This document shows, piece by piece, positions 1-10,666 of a stretch of DNA of 64,000 nt. Each line of letters opens with the position of its first letter. The first letter of the stretch is position 1. A program made the translations under genes and the position numbers. Under the pieces are notes generated by a model. It was not told the DNA's origin. It worked only from the letters and a program-made list of their open reading frames with translations, and searched no databases. Source of the stretch: Vibrio metoecus (GTDB taxonomy: Bacteria > Pseudomonadota > Gammaproteobacteria > Enterobacterales > Vibrionaceae); assembly GCF_000696385.1 (NCBI RefSeq), contig NZ_JJMN01000018.1:86233-150232 (forward strand), in the 5' to 3' direction.

Positions 1-636
1 CGCGGCTTGCATATCGCCACTCATGCCCATGGATAAGGTATCAATCTGTGGGTATTTCTGAGCCAATTGTTGCTGCAATTCGGCTAATTGGGTAAATGCT
101 GCCAGTTGCGCAGGGTAATCCGGTACGTTTTCAGGAATTGACATCAGTCCTCTTAACGTGAGGTTTGGCAGGCCAGAAATCAATTCAGCTAATGTAAATA
201 ATTGCTGCGGTTCGATACCGGATTTCGAGGCTTCACCGCTGGTATTGACCTGAATCAGCACTTGTAGCGGCGGCATATCCACAGGGCGCTGTTCATTGAG
301 GCGCAAGGCAATTTTCTCGCGCTCAATGGTGTGTACCCAGTCAAAATGTTCCGCGACTAAGCGCGTTTTATTCGACTGTAGTGGACCGATAAAGTGCCAC
401 TCCAACGCTAATTGCGGATACTGCTCGGCAAAATAGCGGATTTTATCGACGCCTTCTTGCACATAATTTTCACCAAAGCAGCGTTGCCCTGCTTGAGTCG
501 CTTCAAGAATGGCCTCGATTGGTTTGGTTTTGCTTACCGCGAGAAGTTGCACAGTGCTTCGAGCGCGTCCACACTTTTGTTGTGCGCTCTCAATCTGTGC
601 AGTGATATGTTCAATGTTTTGTTGAATACTACGCAT
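1..636 (-). CDS. yggS: YggS/PLPBP family pyridoxal-phosphate-binding protein, 3' end cut off
   Basis: This is a cytosolic PLP carrier involved in vitamin B6 and amino-acid homeostasis; the family has no established enzymatic reaction. Reading the minus strand from ATG at 636 gives 212 codons open to the window edge, beginning MRSIQQNIEHI. The PLP-lysine motif LLAVSKTKP lies near residue 36, with GENYVQE, WHFIGPLQSNK and SIPENVPD further on. The family is about 230-236 residues, so roughly 20 C-terminal residues fall outside the window. It diverges from pilT; yggS beside pilT is a common arrangement in gammaproteobacteria. Identification is firm. Confidence 0.93.
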   Translation of the reverse strand, partial: MRSIQQNIEHITAQIESAQQKCGRARSTVQLLAVSKTKPIEAILEATQAGQRCFGENYVQEGVDKIRYFAEQYPQLALEWHFIGPLQSNKTRLVAEHFDWVHTIEREKIALRLNEQRPVDMPPLQVLIQVNTSGEASKSGIEPQQLFTLAELISGLPNLTLRGLMSIPENVPDYPAQLAAFTQLAELQQQLAQKYPQIDTLSMGMSGDMQAA

Positions 637-661
637 AGCCAGACTTTATTAAGGAATTTAA

Positions 662-1699
662 ATGGATATCGCTGAGTTACTGGAATTTAGTGTAAAGCAT
701 AACGCGTCAGATCTACATCTTTCCGCCGGTGTTCCGCCTATGGTACGAATTGATGGTGAAGTTAGGAAGCTTGGCGTGCCTGCTTTTACCCATTCTGACG
801 TACATCGCTTGGTATTTGAAATAATGAATGATGCCCAGCGCAGTGAATATGAAGAAAAATTAGAAGTCGATTTTTCTTTTGAGTTACCCAACGTTGGCCG
901 CTTCCGGGTTAATGCGTTTCATCAAGCGCGCGGATGCTCTGCGGTGTTTCGTACCATTCCGACCGTGATCCCAACCTTAGAGCAATTAGATGCACCTGAG
1001 ATTTTCACCAAGATCGCCAACTATGAAAAAGGCTTAGTGTTGGTCACCGGACCTACCGGTTCGGGCAAATCCACCACGCTCGCGGCGATGGTCGATTACG
1101 TGAATGCTCATCACAACAAGCATATCTTGACCATTGAAGATCCGATTGAATTTGTGCACAGCAACAATAAGTGTTTGATCAACCAACGCGAAGTACACCG
1201 TGATACTCACAGTTTAAAAAATGCCCTGCGCTCGGCATTGCGTGAAGACCCTGATGTGATTCTGGTTGGTGAGCTGCGTGACCAAGAAACGATTAGCTTG
1301 GCGCTTACCGCGGCGGAAACCGGTCACTTGGTGTTTGGTACACTGCACACCAGCTCGGCGGCAAAAACCATTGACCGGATTATCGATGTGTTTCCGGGCA
1401 GCGATAAAGACATGGTGCGTTCAATGCTGTCTGAATCGCTGCGTGCCGTTATCGCGCAAAAGCTCTTAAAACGCGTGGGTGGCGGTCGTGTCGCGTGCCA
1501 TGAAATCATGCTGGCGACTCCGGCAATTCGGAACTTGATCCGTGAAGATAAAGTGGCGCAGATGTATTCGATCATCCAAACCGGTGCCGCACATGGTATG
1601 CAAACCATGGAGCAAAATGCCAAACAGCTGATGGTGCGTGGTGTGGTCGATGCGCAAGAAGTGCAGAGCAAAATCGAGTTGGATTTAAAAGCATTTTAG
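662..1699 (+). CDS. pilT: Type IV pilus retraction ATPase PilT
   Basis: PilT is a hexameric AAA-type secretion ATPase at the inner-membrane base of type IV pili. It powers depolymerisation and retraction, for example during DNA uptake. The protein is 345 residues, a normal length. It has an N-terminal PAS-like domain, Walker A GPTGSGKST at 130-138 (Lys136), the Asp box ILTIEDPIEF near 156-165, Walker B VILVGELRD near 199-207, the His box TGHLVFGTLHT near 220-230 and the PilT-specific AIRNLIRE near 288-295. Only 14 bases separate it from pilU, so the two are probably cotranscribed. Confidence 0.97.
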   Translation: MDIAELLEFSVKHNASDLHLSAGVPPMVRIDGEVRKLGVPAFTHSDVHRLVFEIMNDAQRSEYEEKLEVDFSFELPNVGRFRVNAFHQARGCSAVFRTIPTVIPTLEQLDAPEIFTKIANYEKGLVLVTGPTGSGKSTTLAAMVDYVNAHHNKHILTIEDPIEFVHSNNKCLINQREVHRDTHSLKNALRSALREDPDVILVGELRDQETISLALTAAETGHLVFGTLHTSSAAKTIDRIIDVFPGSDKDMVRSMLSESLRAVIAQKLLKRVGGGRVACHEIMLATPAIRNLIREDKVAQMYSIIQTGAAHGMQTMEQNAKQLMVRGVVDAQEVQSKIELDLKAF

Positions 1700-1713
1700 G
1701 TAGGTAAACACCG

Positions 1714-2772
1714 ATGGAGTTAAATCAATATCTGGATGGGATGCTCAGCCATAAAGCATCGGATCTTTACATCACCGTGGGAGCGCCGATTTTATATCGA
1801 GTCGATGGCGAATTGCGTGCGCAAGGTGAAGAGCTCAGCGTGGCGGATGTGACGGCCTTATTGCATGCGATGATGGATGACGCAAGGCAAGCAGAATTTA
1901 AGCAGACGCGCGAGGCGAATTTTGCTGTGGTGCGTGACAGTGGCCGTTTTCGGGTCAGCGCGTTTTTCCAACGTGAATTGCCGGGCGCAGTGATCCGCCG
2001 GATTGAAACGCGCATCCCCACCTTTGAAGAGCTGAAATTACCCGAGGTACTGCAAAACTTGGCGATTGCCAAACGCGGTTTAGTGCTGGTGGTCGGTGCG
2101 ACAGGCTCTGGTAAATCCACCACTATGGCGGCAATGACTGGCTATCGTAATCAGCACCGTACCGGACATATCTTGACAGTTGAAGATCCCATTGAGTTTG
2201 TGCATGAACACAAGCGCTGCATCGTGACTCAACGAGAAGTTGGGCTCGATACTGAAAGCTATGAAATAGCACTAAAAAACTCGCTGCGCCAAGCGCCGGA
2301 TATGATTTTGATTGGTGAAATCCGCAGCCGAGAAACCATGGAATACGCGATGACTTTCGCGGAAACCGGTCATTTGTGTATGGCCACTTTGCACGCCAAT
2401 AATGCCAACCAAGCGTTAGAGCGGATTTTGCATTTAGTGCCGAAAGAGCAGCGTGAGCAGTTCTTGCTCGACCTGTCACTCAATCTAAAAGGGGTGGTTG
2501 GTCAGCAGTTGCTGCGTGATAAAAATGGCAAAGGTCGACACGGGGTGTTTGAAGTGTTACTCAATAGCCCGCGTATCGCGGATTTAATTCGCCGCGGTGA
2601 ACTGCATGAGCTGAAAGCGACCATGGCTCGTTCGCAAGAAGTGGGGATGCAAACCTTTGATCAAGCCTTATACCAGCTTGTGGTGGATGACAAAATCAGT
2701 GAGCAAGATGCCCTGCACAGTGCCGATTCAGCCAACGATCTGCGTTTGATGCTCAAAACCAAGCGTAGGTGA
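1714..2772 (+). CDS. pilU: Type IV pilus PilT-dependent retraction ATPase PilU
   Basis: PilU is a PilT paralogue that adds force to retraction but needs PilT to act. It is 352 residues, with Walker A GATGSGKST at 128-136 (Lys134), the Asp box ILTVEDPIEF, Walker B MILIGEIRS and the His box TGHLCMATLHA. The PilT motif AIRNLIRE is replaced by RIADLIRR, which separates it from PilT. The start ATG at 1714 follows TAGGTAA closely after pilT, fitting an operon. Function is inferred from family and gene order. Confidence 0.95.
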   Translation: MELNQYLDGMLSHKASDLYITVGAPILYRVDGELRAQGEELSVADVTALLHAMMDDARQAEFKQTREANFAVVRDSGRFRVSAFFQRELPGAVIRRIETRIPTFEELKLPEVLQNLAIAKRGLVLVVGATGSGKSTTMAAMTGYRNQHRTGHILTVEDPIEFVHEHKRCIVTQREVGLDTESYEIALKNSLRQAPDMILIGEIRSRETMEYAMTFAETGHLCMATLHANNANQALERILHLVPKEQREQFLLDLSLNLKGVVGQQLLRDKNGKGRHGVFEVLLNSPRIADLIRRGELHELKATMARSQEVGMQTFDQALYQLVVDDKISEQDALHSADSANDLRLMLKTKRR

Positions 2773-2939
2773 TGACTACGGCAGCGGCTTTTTGCAGAAT
2801 GTGAAGATTGATATGGAGTAGCGGTGGGTTACTTTGTGCGCTTTGTTTTTACGCCCTGCAACTCAAGCGAATTTGGGATAGAGCTTCGAGTCTGGATTGG
2901 GCATACTGCCACTTTCTCGGCTGAATAGGTGGAGTGCGC

Positions 2940-3737
2940 ATGCCGATCACGACTCAAGAGTATCTCGCATTAGGTGACGCGATTGCGGCGTTAAAGACGC
3001 CGCAATTTACGTCGCATCTTGTGGCAGTGCTACGCTGTATTGCCGATTTTGATTGCGCGGTGATCTTGGGCTATCGTCCAAACAAACATCCGATTTATCT
3101 GTATGACTCGCTCTCGACCCAGCGTGAGCTGCTGTTTCAGCGTTATCTGACACATGCTTATCTTGATGATCCTTTCTACAGCGCTTTGCAGCACAACACG
3201 CGTTCAGGGGTGTTTCATCTTTCCGATTTAATGCCGCTCAATCCACAGCAAAAAGCCTATCAACACCAGTTTTATGCGCAAACCGGTTGGCAAGATGAAG
3301 TGAGTTTGGTGGTCAATCTCGATGGCGAGCGTGCGATTGTGGTGTATCTCGGCTGCTTTAAGCCGCGCTCTTTTCCACGTGAACAGATTGCCGCGTTGCA
3401 GCAACGGTTTACGGTATTGCAAGCCTTGTGTCAGCAGCATTGGCAGCAGCAGCCACTGCGGTTAGCGGAAAGTGCGCAGCCAAGCCAAGAGTTACGAATT
3501 TGGGTTGAACAGGCGATCCAGAGTTTTGGCGCGCAGCGTTTAAGCCCGCGAGAGCAGGAGATCACCGCACTGCTCATCCAAGGTTTAGACTCACAAGAGA
3601 TTGCCGAGGCACTGGCCATCAGCCACGGCACAGTCAAAAATCATCGCAAACGCATCTATGCGCAACTGCATGTCAGCTCGTTGAGCGAGCTGTTTCAACT
3701 GTTTATCAATCATCTGATTGGCATTGCTGCGGATTAG
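2940..3737 (+). CDS. LuxR-type helix-turn-helix transcriptional regulator
   Basis: The C-terminus carries a LuxR/FixJ-type DNA-binding domain: LSPREQEITALLIQGLDSQE, then IAEALAISHGTVKNHRKRIY and a final leucine-rich helix. The first ~170 residues form a sensor-like region that I cannot assign; it lacks an obvious response-regulator phosphoacceptor and is not clearly an acyl-homoserine-lactone domain. A GTG at 2934 would add two residues, but the AGGTGGAG ribosome-binding sequence is well spaced only for ATG 2940, giving 265 residues. It lies downstream of pilU after a 167-base gap. Ligand and targets are unknown. Confidence 0.8.
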   Translation: MPITTQEYLALGDAIAALKTPQFTSHLVAVLRCIADFDCAVILGYRPNKHPIYLYDSLSTQRELLFQRYLTHAYLDDPFYSALQHNTRSGVFHLSDLMPLNPQQKAYQHQFYAQTGWQDEVSLVVNLDGERAIVVYLGCFKPRSFPREQIAALQQRFTVLQALCQQHWQQQPLRLAESAQPSQELRIWVEQAIQSFGAQRLSPREQEITALLIQGLDSQEIAEALAISHGTVKNHRKRIYAQLHVSSLSELFQLFINHLIGIAAD

Positions 3738-3772
3738 GCTGTCTCTCTTCCTTCGTTATCAATCATCAAGAT

Positions 3773-3788
3773 TGTCCCTTTAGGGACA
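3773..3788 (+). terminator. Perfect 16-base palindrome, possible terminator before tyrS
   Basis: TGTCCCTTTAGGGACA folds into a 7-bp stem with a two-base loop. It lies between the LuxR-type gene and tyrS and has no T tract after it, so it may be a weak terminator, an operator or a leader hairpin. I see only the symmetry. Confidence 0.35.
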
Positions 3789-3844
3789 TCGCTCCCGATG
3801 TTTAAAGTTGGTTACTCTGCTTGCCAAGACTTTTGGGAGGTAGA

Positions 3845-5128
3845 ATGAATTCACAGCAACTTTTTGATGATTTACAGCAGCGCGGTTTGATCGCGCAAAG
3901 CACACCTCTGGAGGCGCTGGTTGAGCGCTTTGCCACACCGCAAGTGCTGTATTGCGGTTTTGACCCCACTGCAGGCAGTTTGCACATCGGCCATTTGGTG
4001 CCACTGCTGATGCTTAAGCGTTTTCAAAACGCCGGACACCAAGCGATTGCGCTTATCGGTGGTGCCACTGGTATGATTGGCGATCCAAGCTTCAAAGCCA
4101 ACGAGCGGGTGCTCAATAGTGCGCAAACCGTGCAGCAATGGGTGAGTGATTTAAGCCAACAAATCACGCAATTGATGACCTCGCAGAGCGAGAATCCAGC
4201 ACCGCTCATTACCGTCAACAATGCTGATTGGATCGGCAAGATCAATCTGATCGATTTTTTCCGTCGATGTGGGCAAGCACTTTTCTAGTCAATACCATGA
4301 TCAATCGTGAATCGGTGAAGCAGCGTTTGGCGCGTCCGGATCAAGGCATCTCTTTTACGGAGTTCAGTTACTCTTTGCTGCAATCTTATGACTTTGCGCA
4401 TCTCAATCGTGAGTTTGGCTGTGCGCTGCAAATTGGCGGCAATGATCAGTGGGGGCAATATTGTCAGCGGAATTGATTTGACCCGTCGCCTGAATGGGGT
4501 TGAGGTGTGTGGTTTAACTCTGCCGCTCATTACCAAATCCGATGGCACTAAATTTGGTAAAACCGAAAGTGGTGCCGTGTGGCTTGAGAGCAGCAAAACC
4601 TCGCCGTATCGTTTCTACCAGTTTTGGTTAAACAGTGATGATGCGGATGTGTACCGCTTTTTAGCGTATTACACCTTTTTGAGCTCGGCTGAGATTGAGG
4701 GCATTCGCCAAGCCGATGCGTTACGTACAGGCAAGCCACAAGCGCAGCAGATTTTGGCAGAGCACGTGACCCGTTTTGTGCATGGTGAAGAAGGGCTCGC
4801 CGCCGCAAAGCGCATTACTCAAGCGCTGTTTAGCGGCGATGTAAGCTATCTCAGCTTAAGTGAGTTGTCTCAGTTAGAGTTGGATGGCTTGCCTTGTGTG
4901 GCGGCATCACGCAGCGACACCTTACTCGATTTGCTGATCACCTCAGGCTTAGCCAGTTCCAAGCGCCAAGCGCGCGAATGGTTGGAGAATGGGGCGATTC
5001 GCGTCAATGGTGAGCGAGTACAGCAAGAGGGCGTGTTATCGGGCTTTGCTCTGTTTGATCGCTACTACGTACTGCAACGCGGTAAGAAGCAGTTTGCCTT
5101 GATCAAATTAGATGGATTGGCCGAGTAA
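3845..5128 (+). CDS. tyrS: Tyrosyl-tRNA synthetase, frame broken by three single-base insertions
   Basis: TyrRS charges tRNA-Tyr in the cytosol. The start ATG 3845 follows GGGAGG at 3835-3840. The HIGH motif is at residues 47-50 (SLHIGHL), the KMSKS equivalent is KFGKT, and an S4 RNA-binding domain sits at the C-terminus. The frame leaves register three times. An extra C at 4265 and an extra A at 4287 (which creates the stop TAG) come first, and a fifth G in the run 4451-4455, where TGGGGC is expected, comes last. Together they add three bases and restore the frame. Removing them gives a 426-residue protein of normal length. V. cholerae is known to carry a second tyrS, so this copy need not be essential, but error is the simpler explanation. 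Confidence 0.9.
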
Positions 5129-5153
5129 AATCGTTTGATAGAAGCAGTGGGGT

Positions 5154-5576
5154 TTAGCCCCACTGACTTTCAAACCAACTCTCTAGAATGATCACCGCCG
5201 ATTGGCAGTCAACATTGCCTTTGCTCAGTGCTTTGTAACCGCCCATGGCGAACAGTTCTGCGCGCGCTTCGGTGGTGGAAAGGCGCTCATCATGCAGTTC
5301 CACTGGCAAACCAAAACGACCATGCAAACGCTGGGCAAATTTCTTCGCGCGTGGGGTGATGGTTTCCAGATCTTTGCCGTGCAGATCGGTGGGTAGGCCA
5401 ACAATCAATAAATTGGGTTGCCACTCTTTGATCTGCTTTGCAATCTCATCCCAATTCGGGATGCCATCATTGGCTTTAAACGCTTTCAGCGGTGAAGCCG
5501 TGCCAGTGATCTCTTGGCCGATTGCACTGCCAATGCTTTTGGTGCCGTAATCAAAGGCCATAACGGTACGTGACAT
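5154..5576 (-). CDS. ruvX: RuvX/YqgF family Holliday-junction resolvase-like pre-16S rRNA nuclease
   Basis: This RNase H-fold protein of 140 residues is implicated in 5' maturation of 16S rRNA. It begins [20 protein letters not shown], where FDYGTK supplies the first catalytic Asp. The second acidic motif is [10 protein letters not shown] and the last is [14 protein letters not shown]. The start at 5576 fits the family; a longer upstream frame overlapping yqgE is not supported. It lies downstream of yqgE on the minus strand, the usual yqgE-ruvX pairing. Confidence 0.93.
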   Translation of the reverse strand: MSRTVMAFDYGTKSIGSAIGQEITGTASPLKAFKANDGIPNWDEIAKQIKEWQPNLLIVGLPTDLHGKDLETITPRAKKFAQRLHGRFGLPVELHDERLSTTEARAELFAMGGYKALSKGNVDCQSAVIILESWFESQWG

Positions 5577-5646
5577 GGTGTTTCTCTTTTTAATTAAAAA
5601 ATAGACAGTAAAAAATGAGGCTGCGTGATCGCAGCCTTGGATTTGG

Positions 5647-6210
5647 TTAGGCGTGTCCGGCGTCGCTGGAAAGCTGCGCAGGGGAGATGCCGAGTTTTTG
5701 AATAGCCTTTTGCCATTTCTCATGCACGGGCGTGTTAAAAATCAGCTCAGGATCTGCTTCTATGGTTAGCCACGAGTTTTCGGTGAGTTCCACCTCTAAC
5801 TGGCCAGCAGACCAACCAGAATAGCCAAGCGCGACAATGTAGCCTTCAGGTTCCGCCTCGGTACCGAGTACAGTGAGAATATCCTTCGAGGTTGTGACGG
5901 CGATGTCATCAGTCATGTTCATGCTCGATTCGTAGTGATCGCGCGGACGATGCAGAATAAACCCACGATCTTCCGACACCGGACCCCCATTGAACACTGG
6001 CTTTTTCAGACTCTCTTGGTGTGACTGTGGGTAAGCCGGCTCGATATCGACCTGCTTGAGCATGCCGCCGACCGTAATATCGATCGGCGCGTTGATCATT
6101 AACCCCATTGCGCCATCTTGGTTGTGCTCGCAGATATAAATCACGCTGCGCTTGAAGTAAGGATCCTTCATGCTCGGCATGGCAACCAGAAAATGATTGG
6201 TAAGATTCAT
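5647..6210 (-). CDS. yqgE: YqgE/AlgH family protein (UPF0301)
   Basis: A conserved cytosolic protein of 187 residues, [14 protein letters not shown] at its start, with the family signatures [18 protein letters not shown] and [15 protein letters not shown]. Biochemical function is not established; AlgH was linked to alginate regulation in Pseudomonas. A GTG at 6249 would extend it by 13 residues and overlap the gshB stop, but start 6210 gives the family length. It sits between gshB and ruvX in what looks like one minus-strand operon. Confidence 0.92.
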   Translation of the reverse strand: MNLTNHFLVAMPSMKDPYFKRSVIYICEHNQDGAMGLMINAPIDITVGGMLKQVDIEPAYPQSHQESLKKPVFNGGPVSEDRGFILHRPRDHYESSMNMTDDIAVTTSKDILTVLGTEAEPEGYIVALGYSGWSAGQLEVELTENSWLTIEADPELIFNTPVHEKWQKAIQKLGISPAQLSSDAGHA

Positions 6211-6245
6211 ACTGTGTCCAACCTCTATTTCACTGCTGTGGGTGC

Positions 6246-7202
6246 TCACATCGCGCCCGCTTTAAGGCGACGCTCGATGGCATCCATCAACTTGCCTGTG
6301 ATTGAAATATCGTACGCAGCTTCAATCTCTCGAATGCAGGTTGGGCTGGTGACGTTAATTTCGGTCAGTTTATCGCCAATGACATCTAAGCCTACAAACA
6401 GCAGCCCTTTCTCTTTGAGAGTCGGTGCGACCGCTAGGGCAATTTTCTTATCGGTTTCACTCAGTGGGCGAGGCTCACCACGGCCGCCGGCAGCCAAGTT
6501 ACCGCGTGTTTCCCCTTTGGCGGGAATTCGTGCCAAGCAGTAAGGCATAGGTTCACCATCGACCACCAAAATGCGTTTGTCGCCATTGCTGATATCTGGC
6601 ACAAAGGTCTGCGCCATGCAGTAATTCTGTCCGTGATTGGTTAAGGTTTCGATGATCACTGAGAGGTTAGGATCGCCCTCTTTAACACGGAAAATCGAAG
6701 CGCCGCCCATACCATCGAGGGGTTTTAAGATTACATCCCCGTGCTGTTCACGGAAGGCTTTAATCTTCTCGGCTTTGCGCGTCACCATAGTAATGGGCGT
6801 AAGCTCTGGGAACCAAGCGGTGAACAGTTTTTCATTACAATCGCGTAGGCTTTGTGGTTTGTTCACTACCAATACGCCTTCATCTTCCGCGCGCTCCAAA
6901 ATGTAGGTTGCGTAGATGTATTCGGTGTCGAACGGCGGATCCTTACGCATTAAAATCGCATCCAATTCAGAAAGGGCGATGGTTTGCTCGGATTTGAATT
7001 GGTACCAACCGTTTGGATCTTCTTTCAGCTCGACAACTTTAGTATCGGCCAGTGCCACACCTTGCTCTAAGTGTAGGTCATTCATTTCCATATAATGGAT
7101 TTCATAACCGCGACGCTGCGCTTCAAGCATCATGGCAAAGCTGGAATCTTTTTTGATGTTAATGGAAGCGATGGGGTCCATCACAATACCGAGTTTAATC
7201 AT
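6246..7202 (-). CDS. gshB: Glutathione synthetase
   Basis: GshB is an ATP-grasp enzyme that joins gamma-glutamylcysteine and glycine to make glutathione. The 318-residue protein starts [20 protein letters not shown]. It has the ATP-grasp core [15 protein letters not shown] near residue 155 and the C-terminal [14 protein letters not shown] that closes the active site. The start has GGAGAT upstream. The upstream gene rsmE ends 13 bases before this start, so the two are probably cotranscribed. Confidence 0.96.
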   Translation of the reverse strand: MIKLGIVMDPIASINIKKDSSFAMMLEAQRRGYEIHYMEMNDLHLEQGVALADTKVVELKEDPNGWYQFKSEQTIALSELDAILMRKDPPFDTEYIYATYILERAEDEGVLVVNKPQSLRDCNEKLFTAWFPELTPITMVTRKAEKIKAFREQHGDVILKPLDGMGGASIFRVKEGDPNLSVIIETLTNHGQNYCMAQTFVPDISNGDKRILVVDGEPMPYCLARIPAKGETRGNLAAGGRGEPRPLSETDKKIALAVAPTLKEKGLLFVGLDVIGDKLTEINVTSPTCIREIEAAYDISITGKLMDAIERRLKAGAM

Positions 7203-7215
7203 GGTTTATCTCCAT

Positions 7216-7948
7216 TTAGCCAAGATCGCCGAAACGAACTTGTAGTGCAGTTATCGCCGTGAGCGCCGCCGTTTCTGTGCGCAGTACGCGTGGGCCTAAC
7301 AAGGTTTCTTCAAACTGGTAACGGCGAGTCATATCAATTTCTTCCGCTGACAAGCCGCCTTCAGGACCAATCAGCAAACGAACTTTGCTCACTGGGGTAG
7401 GTAAGGTATTGATCGTAGTATTTAGCCCGTGGGTGCAAATTGAGTTTCAGTGCCTCGGTTGGCTCTGCACACCAAGCTTCGAGATCCATAATTGGGCGGA
7501 TTTCCGGTACGGTATTACGGCCACACTGCTCGCAAGCGCTGATCGCAATTTTCTGCCACTGCTGAATCTTCTTCTCGAAGCGTTTTTCATCCAGCTTCAC
7601 ACCACAACGCTCAGAAAGCAGAGGGGTGATGGTAGTGACACCCAATTCCACCGATTTTTGGATGGTGAACTCCATCTTATCGCCGCGTGAAATCACTTGA
7701 CCAAGATGCAGATCGAGGGGCGATTCAATGCTGTTTTCCACGCGCTCAGTGATATTGACCAGCACCTGTTTTTTGCCGACTTCACTGATTACGGCTGGGA
7801 ATTCAGCCCCAAAGCCATCGAACAGCAGCACTTCTTGCCCAGTTTGCATACGCAATACGCGACCGATATGCCCTGCGGCATCTTCACTCAGGGCTACGGT
7901 GCCAAGCTGGTGGATCGGTTCTGGATGATAAATTCGTGGGATGCGCAT
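7216..7948 (-). CDS. rsmE: 16S rRNA (uracil-1498-N3)-methyltransferase, frame broken by one insertion
   Basis: RsmE is a SPOUT methyltransferase that modifies U1498 of 16S rRNA. From ATG 7948 ([11 protein letters not shown]) the frame is normal to about residue 178 and then runs out to a stop at 7361. Removing an extra base near 7416 restores LHPRAKYSINTLP and continues into the conserved SPOUT knot [14 protein letters not shown] and [16 protein letters not shown], ending at 7216. The repaired protein is 243 residues, the family length. The whole C-terminal half reads cleanly, so I regard the break as a sequence error. Confidence 0.9.
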
Positions 7949-8086
7949 GCGGATAATTCCTAATCATTAAACGAGGTTACCTTCTTCCAACGTAAAGCGG
8001 CAACTTCAGTTGGAAGAGGCATATCTGGCCTCTAACATGGATGCAAGTTGGGCAAAATACAAGGGGGCAGGGTGAGATTCTGCCAA

Positions 8087-8782
8087 TCAGTTCGGGCATT
8101 GTTCACGCACAAAGCGGTTCGAGTTGCCTTGCACTTTTTCAATCCGTTGGTCACGCACACATTCCCATTCGCTGACCGGATACTGATTGTTCCATGCCTG
8201 CATTAATTGGTTTTGCGCTTTGGAAAGTCGCAAACCGTACTGCTCACTCATATACAGATAAGTGCGCGCAATCGCCCCGCGTGCACGCTCTGGCGGCATG
8301 GCTTTGCGCTCTTTGAAGTTCACTTGCATTTCACACTGGCCGTAGGTGACGCCATCGACGCCATTCCACTGACTGAAACTGAAGTTGGAGCGATCACCAT
8401 TCACTTCGCCAATCGCCGGAGTGAGGTTGTGCAGATCCGCTTCCATTTGATTGAACTCAGGGCTAGTACGAGTGCAGTTTTTACGGCCACCTTGTTGCCA
8501 GCATTGCAACTGATGACCAAATTGCCAAGCCGGCACCACATGTTCCCATTCAATCCGCGAAGCACGATTCTCATTTTTACGCACTTGATAGCCGCAACTC
8601 TCCAGATCCGGGATGCCTTTTTTGCCTTGCCAGCGAATGTCGCAGCCACAGTAAAAAGAGACCGGATGATCACGATAAATCTTCACCGCTTCATTTTTCG
8701 CATGACTAAAAGAGATGGGGGCGGCAAAGGTGAGGAGAGGCAAGCTCGCCATAAAAGCGGTTATTAAACGGATAATCAGCAT
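8087..8782 (-). CDS. dns: Secreted endonuclease I family deoxyribonuclease Dns
   Basis: An EndA-family DNase of 231 residues with a signal peptide ([20 protein letters not shown]). It is the periplasmic or extracellular nuclease that limits natural transformation in V. cholerae by degrading free DNA. The active-site region is [17 protein letters not shown] (His81) followed by [17 protein letters not shown]. Eight cysteines after the signal peptide suggest disulfides. HapR repression of dns is known for the species, but I cannot point to the site here. Confidence 0.93.
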   Translation of the reverse strand: MLIIRLITAFMASLPLLTFAAPISFSHAKNEAVKIYRDHPVSFYCGCDIRWQGKKGIPDLESCGYQVRKNENRASRIEWEHVVPAWQFGHQLQCWQQGGRKNCTRTSPEFNQMEADLHNLTPAIGEVNGDRSNFSFSQWNGVDGVTYGQCEMQVNFKERKAMPPERARGAIARTYLYMSEQYGLRLSKAQNQLMQAWNNQYPVSEWECVRDQRIEKVQGNSNRFVREQCPN

Positions 8783-8909
8783 GATAGACGTAGATAAGTG
8801 GGTTTTTTATCAGTCTAACACTCATAAATTACCTTTGTCGTTGATGCTTTTGTTAGTTTTTAGCGAGAGCAAGGCAAAGCCTATAGAGGTGGCCTCAGCC
8901 AATTAAAGG

Positions 8910-9407
<498 letters not shown>

Positions 9408-9427
9408 TCACTTCTATTGCGACGTCA

Positions 9428-9457
9428 TAAAAAAAGCCCTTTCATGAGAAAGGGCCT
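9428..9457 (-). terminator. Rho-independent terminator of metK
   Basis: On the minus strand GCCCTTTC-TCAT-GAAAGGGC is followed by a run of seven T. It sits between metK and sprT and should end metK transcription. Confidence 0.85.
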
Positions 9458-9508
9458 TGAACTCTATTGCAATCCTCGCCGTTTGTCAGCGATGACTTGA
9501 AATAATGC

Positions 9509-10666
9509 TTACTTTAGACCAGCGAAGTCACGCAGCAGTGCGGCTTTGTCTGTCGCTTCCCAAGGAAACTCTTCACGGCCGAAGTGACCGTAAGCTGCTG
9601 TTTTCTTGTAGATAGGTTGCAGCAGGTTCAACATCTCTTGCAGACCGTATGGACGCAGGTCGAAGAACTGGCGAACGGCTTCAATGATGATCTCTTGCGA
9701 CACTTTCTCAGTACCGAAAGTTTCCACCATGATCGACGTTGGATCCGCCACGCCGATAGCATAAGAGAGTTGGATTTCACAACGATCAGCCATACCAGCA
9801 GCAACGATGTTTTTCGCAACGTAACGCGCTGCGTAAGCCGCTGAACGGTCAACCTTGGATGGATCCTTACCTGAGAATGCACCGCCACCGTGACGCGCTG
9901 CGCCGCCGTAGGTATCAACGATGATCTTACGACCGGTCAGACCACAGTCACCCATAGGACCACCGATCACGAAACGACCCGTTGGGTTGATGAAGTATTT
10001 GGTCTCTTTGCTCAACCATTCTGCTGGTAGAACTGGCTTGATGATCTCTTCCATTACCGCTTCACGCAGATCTGGCGTTGAAATAGAGTCACAGTGCTGA
10101 GTAGACAGAACCACGGCATCAATACCTACGATCTTGCCTTGGTCGTACTGGAAGGTCACCTGAGATTTTGCATCAGGACGCAACCATGGTAGCGTGCCGT
10201 TTTTGCGAACTTCTGCTTGGCGCTGCATCAGACGATGTGCGTAGGTGATTGGTGCCGGCATCAGCACTTCAGTTTCGTTGGTCGCATAACCAAACATGAT
10301 GCCTTGGTCGCCTGCGCCTTGCTCTTTAGGATCGGCTTTATCAACACCTTGGTTGATGTCTGGCGATTGCTTACCGATGGTGTTCAGTACCGCACAAGAG
10401 TTGGCATCAAAGCCCATGTCTGAGTGCACATAACCAATTTCACGAACGGTTTGACGAGTTAACTCTTCGATATCAACCCAAGCGGAAGTAGTGATTTCAC
10501 CACCTACCATCACCATGCCAGTTTTTACGTAAGTTTCGCAAGCAACGCGAGCTTTAGGATCTTGCTCAAGAATCGCGTCCAACACTGCATCAGAGATCTG
10601 GTCTGCAATTTTATCTGGATGGCCTTCTGATACTGATTCTGAAGTAAACAGGTGCTTAATCGCCAT
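9509..10666 (-). CDS. metK: S-adenosylmethionine synthetase
   Basis: MetK makes S-adenosylmethionine from methionine and ATP. The 385-residue protein starts [20 protein letters not shown], whose GHPDK is the N-terminal signature. [12 protein letters not shown] and [19 protein letters not shown] supply the substrate and phosphate loops. The ORF could open 19 codons earlier, but ATG 10666 gives the family length. A candidate MetJ operator lies upstream at 10739-10762. Confidence 0.97.
   Translation of the reverse strand: MAIKHLFTSESVSEGHPDKIADQISDAVLDAILEQDPKARVACETYVKTGMVMVGGEITTSAWVDIEELTRQTVREIGYVHSDMGFDANSCAVLNTIGKQSPDINQGVDKADPKEQGAGDQGIMFGYATNETEVLMPAPITYAHRLMQRQAEVRKNGTLPWLRPDAKSQVTFQYDQGKIVGIDAVVLSTQHCDSISTPDLREAVMEEIIKPVLPAEWLSKETKYFINPTGRFVIGGPMGDCGLTGRKIIVDTYGGAARHGGGAFSGKDPSKVDRSAAYAARYVAKNIVAAGMADRCEIQLSYAIGVADPTSIMVETFGTEKVSQEIIIEAVRQFFDLRPYGLQEMLNLLQPIYKKTAAYGHFGREEFPWEATDKAALLRDFAGLK

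Noticed and set aside
7983..8017. Inverted repeat between rsmE and dns as a terminator
   Set aside because: TCTTCCAAC/GTTGGAAGA has a 17-base spacer and no T tract; too weak to call.
8207..8767. 186-codon plus-strand frame across dns
   Set aside because: Antisense to the nuclease, with no recognisable protein motif or ribosome-binding sequence.
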